From Ligilactobacillus araffinosus DSM 20653 (GTDB lineage Bacteria; Bacillota; Bacilli; Lactobacillales; Lactobacillaceae), in assembly GCF_001435375.1 (NCBI RefSeq), contig NZ_AYYZ01000029.1:370460-434459 (forward strand): a DNA stretch of 64,000 nt, in the 5' to 3' direction. The notes under the pieces were generated by a model. That model was not told where the DNA came from, made no database searches, and saw only the letters and a list, made by a program, of their open reading frames with translations. The position numbers and the translations under genes were made by a program. Below, piece after piece: positions 16,329 through 24,631 of this stretch (position 1 is its first letter; each line of letters begins with the position of its first letter).

Positions 16329-16685
16329 ATGATGTATCAAATTGAATTAAAAAAAATGAAATTTCATTCTCATATTGGAGTTCACCCTGAAGAAAAAATG
16401 GTTGGTCAAGATTTAGAAATCGATTTAAGGGTCCAATTAAATATAGCCCCTAATCTTCAGGATAAACTTTCAGATTATATTAGCTATGCCAAATTCTATT
16501 CAATTATACGTGATATCGTAGCAACAAGCCGGGATGATTTGATTGAAACCGTTGCTAAAAAAATCACAACTTCAATTAAAAATAAATATCCCAAGCAAAT
16601 CGCTTGGGTTGAAGTATGTGTAAAGAAAAAAACACTTCCAATTGATGGAATTATGGAAAGCGCAAATGTCATTTTAAAGGAGTAA
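16329..16685 (+). CDS. folB: Dihydroneopterin aldolase
   Basis: The 118-residue FolB catalyses cleavage of dihydroneopterin to 6-hydroxymethyl-dihydropterin and glycolaldehyde. Family segments are visible: IELKKMKFHSHIGVHPEEK, the DYISYAKFYSIIRDIV region around the pterin-binding tyrosine, LIETVAKKI with the conserved glutamate, and VEVCVKKKTLPIDG with the catalytic lysine. ATG behind AAGGAGG. It opens the folate part of the operon. Confidence 0.92.
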   Translation: MMYQIELKKMKFHSHIGVHPEEKMVGQDLEIDLRVQLNIAPNLQDKLSDYISYAKFYSIIRDIVATSRDDLIETVAKKITTSIKNKYPKQIAWVEVCVKKKTLPIDGIMESANVILKE

Positions 16686-16687
16686 CT

Positions 16688-17191
16688 ATGAAAGAAATAA
16701 ATATTGTTTATTTATCATTAGGGACAAATTTAGGAAATAAGGTTTTGAATTTAAAAAAGATAATCAAAGCATTTGAAGATGACCCGCAAATTGAAATTTT
16801 AAAAAAATCCAGTGTATTTGAAACTTCACCTGTTGGCGGGATTGAGCAAGATAATTTTTATAATATGGTCATCAAGATATGTACGACTTATTCCCCAAAT
16901 GAATTACTTAAAGTTATTCACTTAATTGAAAAGCAATTAAAGCGAATAAGGAACATTCGTTGGGGGCCGCGAACGGCGGATATCGACATGCTTACCTTCA
17001 ACAACCAAGAAATATCAACTTCTTGTTTAAAAATTCCACATCCAGAAATGTTAAACCGTTTGTTTGTTTTAAAACCTTTGTTAGAAATCACGCACTCGGC
17101 TTTTTATAGCTATGAAAAATTAAAACAAGCAGAAAAAAAGATTTTACAAAACGATGATCAAAAAATTATTAATAAAGGAGCTTTGAAATGA
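16688..17191 (+). CDS. folK: 2-amino-4-hydroxy-6-hydroxymethyldihydropteridine pyrophosphokinase
   Basis: HPPK of 167 residues transfers pyrophosphate from ATP to hydroxymethyl-dihydropterin. The HPPK signature RWGPRTADIDMLTFN (metal-binding D-x-D) is intact, as are SLGTNLGNK at the N-terminus and SSVFETSPVGG with FYNMV. The ribosome site of folK lies in the end of folB, and the folK stop overlaps the folE start by four bases. Confidence 0.95.
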   Translation: MKEINIVYLSLGTNLGNKVLNLKKIIKAFEDDPQIEILKKSSVFETSPVGGIEQDNFYNMVIKICTTYSPNELLKVIHLIEKQLKRIRNIRWGPRTADIDMLTFNNQEISTSCLKIPHPEMLNRLFVLKPLLEITHSAFYSYEKLKQAEKKILQNDDQKIINKGALK

Positions 17192-17745
17192 AGGATAATA
17201 TTGAAAAGATTATTACACAACTTTTAGAGAGCATTGGTGAGGATCCTTCTCGTCCGGGAATTGTTGAGACTCCTAAACGAATTGAAAAAATGTATCAAGA
17301 AATTTTCAGCTCAATTAACCAGGAAAATTTTACGGACTTTAAGCTCTTTGATAATGATGCAGTTAATGAAAATCAAGACATTATTGTAACGGACATTCCA
17401 TTTTATTCGATGTGCGAGCATCATATGTTGCCGTTTTTCGGAGTTGCGCATGTAGCATATATTCCGAATGATAAGATTATTGGGTTAAGTAAAATTCCAC
17501 GCCTTGTCGATTTTGTGACTAAAAAGCTGACTTTACAAGAAAAAGTCACCCGCGATATCGCCCTTCAACTTAATAAAATCCTTCATCCTAAAGGGGTTGC
17601 TGTTCAAACGGAAGCAAGGCATATGTGTATTGAAATGCGTGGAATTAAAAAAACTAATTCAACTACGAAGGTCAAATATTATGATGGAATTTACCAAGAA
17701 AACAATCATATGCTAGATAATTTTATCTCAACAATCAACGGTTAG
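17188..17745 (+). CDS. folE: GTP cyclohydrolase I
   Basis: FolE (185 residues) converts GTP to dihydroneopterin triphosphate, the first step of the pathway. The zinc ligands are visible in SMCEHHMLPFFG and in ARHMCIEMRG, and GLSKIPRLVDFVTKKLTLQEK is the conserved core. This is the zinc-dependent type I enzyme, not the FolE2 form. It overlaps folK by four bases. Confidence 0.96.
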   Translation: MKDNIEKIITQLLESIGEDPSRPGIVETPKRIEKMYQEIFSSINQENFTDFKLFDNDAVNENQDIIVTDIPFYSMCEHHMLPFFGVAHVAYIPNDKIIGLSKIPRLVDFVTKKLTLQEKVTRDIALQLNKILHPKGVAVQTEARHMCIEMRGIKKTNSTTKVKYYDGIYQENNHMLDNFISTING

Positions 17746-17753
17746 GTAATCAG

Positions 17754-18980
17754 ATGGCAGTAAAATTAAGTGACTTTCAGTATACCCTATATGACCAACA
17801 GGACCGAATTCCATTTTTAAAACAGCTGATTGCTAAATTAGGAAATCCGGATAAAAACTTTAAGATTATTCATGTTGCCGGTACAAATGGTAAGGGGTCA
17901 ACGGCAACCATGATCTCCAAAATTTTATCGGCTCATGGATATAAAGTCGGCCTCTTTACAAGTCCTCATATAATTAGTGAATGCGAATGCATTTCAATTA
18001 ACGGACAACAAATAACGCCTTCAGATATTACTACAAACATTCTGAAAATTAAAAAAGTTATTACCAATGATTTAGGATTGGATATGGTTAAAAATATCTC
18101 GCAATTTGAAATTTTATTGGTGGTATCATTACTGTTTTTTGATAAGGAAAACGTTGATTATGCAATTTTAGAATGTGGTTTAGGCGGAGCAACCGATGCA
18201 ACTAATGCTATTACAGCAAGTCAATATGAAATTTTTACGCACATTGCCCTTGATCACATTAAGGAGTTGGGCAATACCCTTGAAAAGATAATCCTAAATA
18301 AGGCAGGGATTATCCGCGAAAATTCCAATGTGATCGTCGCACCCCATCAAAAAGATGTTGTAAAAAAAATCCTTACTAAACAAACGCAAAAACATAATTC
18401 AAAAATTTTCTTTGCAACTAATCCCCCTTCTCATAAAAAAATTTATTTTTCGGCGGATTATCAATATGATAATTTTGCAACGGTGCTTAAGTTTTTTGAA
18501 ATTTTTGATGATGGAGCGATTTCACCTCAAGAATGCATTCGAATCATTAATAACTTTCAACTAAATGGGAGGTTTGAAACACTCAGCCAATCGCCGCAAG
18601 TTATTTTAGATTGCGCACATAATCCAGATGGAATAACGCGGTTTGTAGAAACGGTAACTCAAAGGTTTAAAAACAAAAACAAAATTATTATTACGGGGTT
18701 TTTAAAAGATAAAAATCCGCATAAATGTATTGATGTTTTGGCCTCTTTGGATGCTCATTTTATTGTTACCACCCCTGAAAATGGACGCAAATGTGATGCT
18801 AGTGATTTATTTAAATATATTAGGAAAATGAATTACGCATCTTTTGAACTTCAGCCGCAGCCATTACAAGCATATCAAGCGGCAATTAATCAATCGGATG
18901 AAGATACAGTGATCTTCATCGTAGGCTCATTTTACTTAGCAAGACCAATTTTAAATTACTTACGAAAAGGAGAAAAATAA
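17754..18980 (+). CDS. folC: Dihydrofolate/folylpolyglutamate synthase
   Basis: The 408-residue Mur-ligase-like enzyme adds glutamate to dihydropteroate or folate. The P-loop HVAGTNGKGSTATMI, FTSPHI, LECGLGGATDATN and VILDCAHNPDG are all present. Placement inside the folate cluster, between folE and folP, suggests it acts as the biosynthetic dihydrofolate synthase as well as polyglutamate synthase. Its stop overlaps the folP start by one base. Confidence 0.94.
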   Translation: MAVKLSDFQYTLYDQQDRIPFLKQLIAKLGNPDKNFKIIHVAGTNGKGSTATMISKILSAHGYKVGLFTSPHIISECECISINGQQITPSDITTNILKIKKVITNDLGLDMVKNISQFEILLVVSLLFFDKENVDYAILECGLGGATDATNAITASQYEIFTHIALDHIKELGNTLEKIILNKAGIIRENSNVIVAPHQKDVVKKILTKQTQKHNSKIFFATNPPSHKKIYFSADYQYDNFATVLKFFEIFDDGAISPQECIRIINNFQLNGRFETLSQSPQVILDCAHNPDGITRFVETVTQRFKNKNKIIITGFLKDKNPHKCIDVLASLDAHFIVTTPENGRKCDASDLFKYIRKMNYASFELQPQPLQAYQAAINQSDEDTVIFIVGSFYLARPILNYLRKGEK

Positions 18981-20005
18981 TGAAAATTAATAAAATCAGC
19001 GGGAATTATGCAAATGATATTGTGTTAACTTGGGAACTTGGCGATTTTTCTGCGCAACAATTAGATTTTATTAGCAATCATTCTAAAAATTTATTTAAAG
19101 ACGGTTCAAAACAAATGTGTGTGTTAAATATCTTTCAACTTGAAAAGATTGCTCAAGAAATTCCCGCCTTTGCAACAACCTTTAATAATGAACGAATTAT
19201 CTGGTCGGGAAAGAATTTTAATTTTGATCTAACCACCTCACCGATTATTTACGCAATCTTCAACCTCTCTCCGGAATCATTTTTTACTCATGAGTCTGAT
19301 GATGTAAATACAGTATTAAAATCGGTAGAAGAAAGTCTAGCCAATGGTGCTAAAGTTATTGAACTGGGAGGTAAATCAACTAAACCAAATTATGACAGTT
19401 CTGCAATCACTCCTGAAGTAGAATGGAATCGCGTTAAAAAGTTCTTAGTTCCGATCAAAAAAAACTTTCCAGACAGTATTGTTGCCGTTGATACCTACAA
19501 CCTTGAAGTAATGAAAAGAAGTCTTGATTATGGGGCTGATATTTTAAACGACATTACCGGATTTCAAGAAGAAGCCAAAATTCAACTTCTTAAAACCCAA
19601 CATCCAGCAGTTCTTCCTATGTTTAATGATCGTGAAGTTAAATATCGTGATCCAATTAAATCAATGGTAAGTTTTTTTGATAAGTTGGTAAGCAAAATGG
19701 AATCAATTGGAATTCCGCGGGAATCAATCTTATTAGATCCGGGTATTGGCTATTCGCACAATTCATCATCTAAGGAAGACGTTGCAAAATTAGCTTCATA
19801 TAAGGAATTATCCCAATTGGGCTGTCCATTACTGACGGCCATTTCACGAAAGAGTTTTATGGGGAAGCAGTTCCCTAATGCGGGTTCACTGGAAATGACC
19901 CTTTTATCTGAATTAAGAACCATCCAAAATGGAAGCCGGGTTTTACGTGTTCATGACATTAAAGAAACCAAAGATTTAATAAACTTTGTAGGATTAACAA
20001 TTTAG
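18980..20005 (+). CDS. folP: Dihydropteroate synthase, divergent and N-terminally extended
   Basis: The C-terminal 255 residues form the DHPS barrel that joins hydroxymethyl-dihydropterin pyrophosphate to p-aminobenzoate. Kept residues include N95 in FNLSPESF, the D of IVAVDTY, LNDITGF, DPGIGY, SRKSFMG and RVHD. Changes from the usual pattern are striking: GGESTRP reads GGKSTKP (R to K at position 135) and the VLMH region reads VLPMFND. About 85 extra N-terminal residues precede the barrel, giving 341 instead of about 280. It is the last gene of the operon. Probably active, but unusual in the sulfonamide/pABA loop region. Confidence 0.88.
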   Translation: MKINKISGNYANDIVLTWELGDFSAQQLDFISNHSKNLFKDGSKQMCVLNIFQLEKIAQEIPAFATTFNNERIIWSGKNFNFDLTTSPIIYAIFNLSPESFFTHESDDVNTVLKSVEESLANGAKVIELGGKSTKPNYDSSAITPEVEWNRVKKFLVPIKKNFPDSIVAVDTYNLEVMKRSLDYGADILNDITGFQEEAKIQLLKTQHPAVLPMFNDREVKYRDPIKSMVSFFDKLVSKMESIGIPRESILLDPGIGYSHNSSSKEDVAKLASYKELSQLGCPLLTAISRKSFMGKQFPNAGSLEMTLLSELRTIQNGSRVLRVHDIKETKDLINFVGLTI

Positions 20006-20045
20006 TTATCAAGTAATTCCAGCTTGTTTTTCAATAATTACCAAT

Positions 20046-20084
20046 AAAGTGCCCTGAATTTGCGTTAATCAGGGCACTTTTTAT
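20046..20084. terminator. Bidirectional terminator after folP
   Basis: AAAGTGCCCTGA and TCAGGGCACTTT form a perfect 12-bp stem followed by TTTATTTT, serving the folate operon and the converging efflux operon. Confidence 0.9.
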
Positions 20085-21223
20085 TTTAATTTTTGGCAAC
20101 CGAAAAAAATTCCGCTAACCAAAACGATTAAAGTAATAACGTTCATATAATTGAAAATATCGATCTTTTGAATTATGACTCCGCCTAAAATAGAATTTAT
20201 AAGCGAAACGCCATCGATCAACATTGTTTGGAGAGCAACGTATTGGTGTATTTTTGGGGGTACGTGCATTTGAAGACGATATAATACAAAAAGTTCCAGA
20301 ATAGATAGCATAAGCCGTAGTAAAAATATACATCCAATGAAACAGTTCGTGTTATGGATAACTGATGGGATGCTAAAGAAAATTAAAATGCTAATGAATG
20401 AAATTATTAAAATATTATTTTGATCAATGTTATGTTCGTTAATGAGTTTTTTAGAAATGATTCCCCCGATTAAATCAGCAATGCTTAAGATGAATACAAG
20501 CATTGCATAGCCGAAGTTAACGTTTTTTGATGTATTACTGATATACATAATTCCGTATGCGTCAACAAAGGATTTAAAAAGATTTAATAAAGAAAAAATG
20601 ACAATTATTTTAGTCATTTTACCAAATTGAATTTTCTCTAATTTACATTCATTTGGTTCATCTTTAGGTGGAGATTGTAAAGGATTAATTTTAACCCTGA
20701 CCGTTTCAATCAAAGAAATTAATGTAAATAAGATATCGAGTCCTAGAATCAGTTTATTAGAAATAAACTGATGCATTATCAAATAGGATGGAATAACTAA
20801 TAACCGGCTTCCGTTAGAAAAGATTTTAAGTTGGCGGTTAAAAGCTAATAGTTTTTGCGAATCAGTAATGACATCTAAAGTTACCCGTTGAAAGGCTAAA
20901 TTACTTCCAATCGCAAAAGTTTGTTCCAAGAATACGCAAAGCAACGCTAACCAAATGTTATTAGTAAATACAATTCCGCTTAAGACGAAAACGCGTAATA
21001 TATCAAACATGATTAAAGCCTTTTGGTCGTTTAAGCGGTCGATTAATTTAGCTAGTTTTTTACTAACTAAAATTCCGGGAATAGTATACGAAGCAGATAA
21101 AATCCCCATCATAACTGGATTTTTATTCATCGAATAGATAATTACTACAATTACAAAATAATAAAACCAATCGCCAGTATCATTAAATATTCTTGAAGCT
21201 AATAATTTTTTATTCATTATCAT
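20081..21223 (-). CDS. MFS transporter
   Basis: A 380-residue major facilitator protein with about 11-12 membrane segments. The N-terminus (SRIFNDTGDWFYYFVIVVII) and KLAKLIDRLNDQKALIMFDI, a variant of the A-loop motif between TM2 and TM3, fit the MFS_3-like drug efflux group. It is the last gene of a five-gene minus-strand operon and starts seven bases after the EamA gene stop. Substrate unknown. Confidence 0.75.
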   Translation of the reverse strand: MIMNKKLLASRIFNDTGDWFYYFVIVVIIYSMNKNPVMMGILSASYTIPGILVSKKLAKLIDRLNDQKALIMFDILRVFVLSGIVFTNNIWLALLCVFLEQTFAIGSNLAFQRVTLDVITDSQKLLAFNRQLKIFSNGSRLLVIPSYLIMHQFISNKLILGLDILFTLISLIETVRVKINPLQSPPKDEPNECKLEKIQFGKMTKIIVIFSLLNLFKSFVDAYGIMYISNTSKNVNFGYAMLVFILSIADLIGGIISKKLINEHNIDQNNILIISFISILIFFSIPSVIHNTNCFIGCIFLLRLMLSILELFVLYRLQMHVPPKIHQYVALQTMLIDGVSLINSILGGVIIQKIDIFNYMNVITLIVLVSGIFFGCQKLK

Positions 21224-21229
21224 TAACCC

Positions 21230-22153
21230 TTATTTCGTTAGTAAAGTCATCAATGTAACAACTAATAATACTAAAACATCAAATTTTCCAATTTTTTCTT
21301 TTAAGATCCAACTGCCGAAAACCACTCCATAAAGTGAGGTCATATTTAATAAGACCCAGGCAATTCCAGAAGTTTTCGAAGAAGTTGCGATCGTAAATGC
21401 AATTTGTGCTGCAATCGTTAAAACTGCCCGCAAAGCATATGCGATAACTACCGGTTTTACAATTTTAATTGAACCAGAATTAGTAAGGAAATTTTTGGAT
21501 GTTGTAAATAATGAAACGAACGAAATTAACAAACGCAAATAAATCGTAATAATTGTAAATCCCATTAACTCCGGAATACCATGAATATCACTTACTAAGA
21601 TTGGAGAAAAAGCGGATTGAAGCGTTAATAAAGGAACGATTACTAAAATTCCCTTTATCCATGTTTTAAATTCAATTTTTTGAGTACGCGGCGAAAAAGC
21701 AAGCAATCCGACAATTAGTGTTGAAATTAATGAAATGGAATACTGTTTGAAACTGAAGTAAGATGTCGTTAATGCTAAAGCAAGAGGAATAAAAATATCA
21801 GAAAGTTTTCCTGAAATAACGGCATCAATCAAAGGTAAATGACGGTAAAGATAACTGTATCCGTATGCAACTAATTGAACCAGCAACGCATAAATGAAGA
21901 TTCGCCCCCATTGTTGAGGCCGTAATAAAAATTTTAAAGAAATAAAATGCTGTAAGACAATCAGAATGATAGTTGCGAGCCCGGTTGCCAAAATATTATT
22001 AATAAAATTGACGACGAATAAGTTTCCGTTACGATATCCCATCTGATAGCGGTCGATTACACTGATTACTCCGCGCGATGTTGATGATATTAATGCTGCT
22101 AATATACAAATCATAACTTCCTGGCCTTTCATAATTTGTAGATATTTTTTCAT
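21230..22153 (-). CDS. EamA/DMT-type transporter
   Basis: The 307-residue protein has ten hydrophobic segments in two repeats, the layout of the drug/metabolite transporter superfamily. The ending WVLLNMTSLYGVVFGSWILKEKIG is the typical second-repeat close. Its start codon overlaps the stop of the acetyltransferase frame (TAATG). The sequence is divergent, so the DMT label is by architecture. Confidence 0.65.
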   Translation of the reverse strand: MKKYLQIMKGQEVMICILAALISSTSRGVISVIDRYQMGYRNGNLFVVNFINNILATGLATIILIVLQHFISLKFLLRPQQWGRIFIYALLVQLVAYGYSYLYRHLPLIDAVISGKLSDIFIPLALALTTSYFSFKQYSISLISTLIVGLLAFSPRTQKIEFKTWIKGILVIVPLLTLQSAFSPILVSDIHGIPELMGFTIITIYLRLLISFVSLFTTSKNFLTNSGSIKIVKPVVIAYALRAVLTIAAQIAFTIATSSKTSGIAWVLLNMTSLYGVVFGSWILKEKIGKFDVLVLLVVTLMTLLTK

Positions 22154-22558
22154 TAATCCTTAAAGTAATAACAATTCAATTTCAAACAAGCGGCTTTAAC
22201 AAATCCATTTTTTTCATAAAAGGCGTTAGTCTTAGCGCTGTCATCAGTGATTAAAACTTTTTGCCGCACATCTGAATGCTGATCACAGATCTTTTTTAAT
22301 AAAAGCGAACCGACACCTTGATGCTGGTACGCTGGTCTGACTAAGAGATCTTGGATATAAAGAATTGTCTCGTTATCGCCAACAGTTCTAATTAGCCCGA
22401 TAAGGTTGCCGTTATCCCACGCCGTCAAAACATCTAACGAATTATGTAATGCGCGAAATAACTTACAAGGATCCTTAGTATATTCTGTCCACCCCCACTG
22501 ATTCGTATAACGCTAACAATTGTTTTTGATCTTCAAATTTTTCATTTTTAATATCCAT
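22153..22558 (-). pseudogene. GNAT N-acetyltransferase with a frameshift
   Basis: The start at 22558 (behind GGGGGAAAG) gives MDIKNEKFEDQKQLLALYES and then runs out of frame at a run of five G (plus-strand C at 22492-22496). Removing one G restores VGWTEYTKDPCKLFRALHNS and joins the downstream frame. That frame has the acetyl-CoA loop VRPAYQHQGVGSLLL and the late NAFYEKNGF motif. The restored protein is about 134 residues, normal for small GNATs. It is either inactivated, phase-variable at the G run, or a sequencing error. Confidence 0.85.
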
Positions 22559-22584
22559 GATTGCTTTCCCCCTTTTTAAACTCT

Positions 22585-22872
22585 TTAAATTGAACTTCCA
22601 TATTTAATATTTGATAATGCTCTTAATCTTTTAAATTTAGATAGTTGTTCTGCGGTTAATGAAATTGAATTTTCGCGTAAGCATTTAGCAGCTTCTAGGT
22701 TGAATGTATTAAGAATATTCGAAACTGGAATATGAGGCGCTTTTAACTCATTAATATATCTTAAGATTAAGTCTTTTATTGGTTTTTCAGTAAAAGAACT
22801 ATATAATGCATTTAAAATTTGTAACGCATTTTGGGCCCTTTCTTGATTATCTGCAAACCACTTCATCATCAT
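22585..22872 (-). CDS. Bacteriocin immunity protein, enterocin A type
   Basis: The 95-residue protein is all-helical by pattern. KWFADNQERAQNALQILNAL is at its start and CLRENSISLTAEQLSKFKRL then RALSNIKYG at its end, the recognisable C-terminal region of the EntA immunity (PF08951) four-helix family. These cytosolic proteins protect against class IIa pediocin-like bacteriocins by binding the mannose PTS complex. AGGAGGGG precedes the ATG. No bacteriocin precursor with a double-glycine leader was found nearby, so it is an orphan immunity gene within an efflux operon. Confidence 0.8.
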   Translation of the reverse strand: MMMKWFADNQERAQNALQILNALYSSFTEKPIKDLILRYINELKAPHIPVSNILNTFNLEAAKCLRENSISLTAEQLSKFKRLRALSNIKYGSSI

Positions 22873-22897
22873 TTTCCCCTCCTATTAAGCTAGTAAA

Positions 22898-24046
22898 TTA
22901 TTGATTAAGTTTTAATTTACTGGCGTTCAAAATGATAAGTGCAATCCCTAAAAATAAAATTGAAACAATTGGTAAATACTGAATTGCGGCAGTGTTTAAA
23001 AACATCTGACCCGCAAAACTACCAAGACTTGCCCCTAGATTTTGGGCAGTTGTATTAAACGAAAGTGCCGTATTACGGTATTTATTTGTTAGTTTGGTAA
23101 TTAACATTACTCCAAGCGGCCCGGTAATCCATTGCGTGGCGTTCCATAAAAACAAAATAATCCAAAAAATGATCAAATTAACACGGGCAACGCATAACAT
23201 TAAAATAGCAGATCCTAAAAATAAAATTAACGCCATTTGATAGAATATCTGCGGCTTTTTCTTATCGCCTAAACTACCACCAATTTTAGAACCGACTAAG
23301 CTGCCGATTCCGAGAATAAGCATCGAAATTGTTAAATATCTATTTGAATATCCAATTTTATTAGAAAAAGGAGAAAGGTATGCGATAAAACTTGCATTGG
23401 CAGCCAACACTAACATGGTGATAATAATAATTGATATGAATTTAAGTGATTCGTCAGTGTTTTCCTGCCCCAAAGCTTGATTGTTTTTCTTCGTGACAGC
23501 TATGTTATCCGTTAATATTAATTTATCAGAATCAATTCCAAAAATGATGGTAACAATTGCTGAAAGAACTGAAATGATGAGAAAAATATATCTCCAATTT
23601 AAATATTCACCCGCAAAGGTACTTAAAGGAAGCCCAATGGCATTGGCTAAACTAAATCCCATATAAACAGTTGTAAGAATTGAACCGGAATGGGTAATGA
23701 TTGCAGCCTGATTTAATAAGCGCACTACAAGTGTGGCAGCGCCAATGGCTGTAACTAAACGGCTAACAACTAGCATTGAAAGGTTTTTACTAAAAAATGC
23801 AAGTAGATTTCCTAACGTGAAGATAATAAAACTTGTAATAATCACGGGCTGATCATGAACTTTATTTAATACTGTGTTAATAATCGGACCACTAATTGCA
23901 AATGTTAAAGTGTAAACTGAAATCAAGATTCCTAGTGATCGACTAGGAACTCCTAATCCATTAGCAAGATTACTAGTAATTCCAACCGTTAACATTGCCA
24001 TGATGCCCGTGAGAAATGTACTAATACTGTAAATTACACTTCGCAT
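22898..24046 (-). CDS. MFS transporter, AraJ/arabinose-efflux type
   Basis: A 382-residue MFS protein with 12 membrane segments. TSNLANGLGVPSRSLGILIS and the RLVTAIGAATLVVRLLN helix resemble the AraJ/PbuE (DHA1) efflux group. It is the first gene of the operon running to 20081, with a promoter at 24114-24143. Likely exports a small molecule; the substrate is not evident. Confidence 0.82.
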   Translation of the reverse strand: MRSVIYSISTFLTGIMAMLTVGITSNLANGLGVPSRSLGILISVYTLTFAISGPIINTVLNKVHDQPVIITSFIIFTLGNLLAFFSKNLSMLVVSRLVTAIGAATLVVRLLNQAAIITHSGSILTTVYMGFSLANAIGLPLSTFAGEYLNWRYIFLIISVLSAIVTIIFGIDSDKLILTDNIAVTKKNNQALGQENTDESLKFISIIIITMLVLAANASFIAYLSPFSNKIGYSNRYLTISMLILGIGSLVGSKIGGSLGDKKKPQIFYQMALILFLGSAILMLCVARVNLIIFWIILFLWNATQWITGPLGVMLITKLTNKYRNTALSFNTTAQNLGASLGSFAGQMFLNTAAIQYLPIVSILFLGIALIILNASKLKLNQ

Positions 24047-24113
24047 AATATTTTCTTCTAAATATCCAATCCTTTATGATTTATGAAATATTCACATATA
24101 TAACAATTAAGTT

Positions 24114-24143
24114 AATATAAACATATATTCACATTAATGTCAA
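24114..24143 (-). promoter_or_regulatory. Promoter of the five-gene efflux operon
   Basis: On the minus strand TTGACA (24138-24143) is followed after 18 bases by TATATT (24114-24119). The 14-bp palindrome at 24180-24193 lies about 37 bases upstream of the -35 box. Confidence 0.6.
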
Positions 24144-24179
24144 TTTAATTTAGGAACTATATTACTAATACAAACCGTT

Positions 24180-24193
24180 AATATACGTATATT
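24180..24193. promoter_or_regulatory. 14-bp palindrome, putative operator, copy 2
   Basis: AATATACGTATATT is identical to the palindrome at 13670-13683. Here it lies between the efflux operon promoter and the -10 box of the divergent small membrane gene (TATAAT at 24220-24225), so it could control either or both. Confidence 0.5.
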
Positions 24194-24252
24194 TATAAAA
24201 AGATTATTTTTGATAATGATATAATGTAAAAAAACAGTTTAGGGAGAATAAA

Positions 24253-24450
24253 ATGACTAGTGATATAAAATCTGGAATTAAGTTTTGTTTACTTCTATTG
24301 ATATTTATTCTGATTGTTAATACTGTATATGCAACAATTAAATTAATTATTGATTTTAGAAGTAACGTACCAACTAGAATCGCTTTAAAAAATTTAATAA
24401 AAAATATAACAAATGGAATAACTGAAATTCTTTCATATTTATCCTTTTAA
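24253..24450 (+). CDS. Small membrane protein, 65 residues, unrecognised
   Basis: ATG behind AGGGAGA, with a TATAAT -10 box at 24220-24225 but a poor -35, gives a 65-residue protein. A hydrophobic helix spans about residues 10-32 and a second amphipathic stretch with lysines is at the end. No double-glycine leader or known family is seen. The poor -35 and upstream palindrome suggest activator control. Divergent from the efflux/immunity operon. Confidence 0.45.
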   Translation: MTSDIKSGIKFCLLLLIFILIVNTVYATIKLIIDFRSNVPTRIALKNLIKNITNGITEILSYLSF

Positions 24451-24548
24451 TAAAAATATGTATCTAATAAATAATAATTTATAAAAGTGTGATAACAGTC
24501 ATGTTTAGTATATATTTAAACTGTATTTTAAATATCGCTTTAATTATT

Positions 24549-24578
24549 CATATTTTTAAAGTATACTTTAAAAATATG
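24549..24578. promoter_or_regulatory. 30-bp perfect palindrome at the ATPase promoter
   Basis: The 30 bases from 24549 to 24578 read identically on both strands, centred on GTATAC (24561-24566). TACAAT (24580-24585), a probable -10 box, starts two bases later, so the palindrome covers the -35 region. This is the place and form of a repressor operator. Confidence 0.6.
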
Positions 24579-24631
24579 CTACAATGTTATTTGAATTAAA
24601 GTATATTTTAGAAGATTGGAGATTAATCAGA

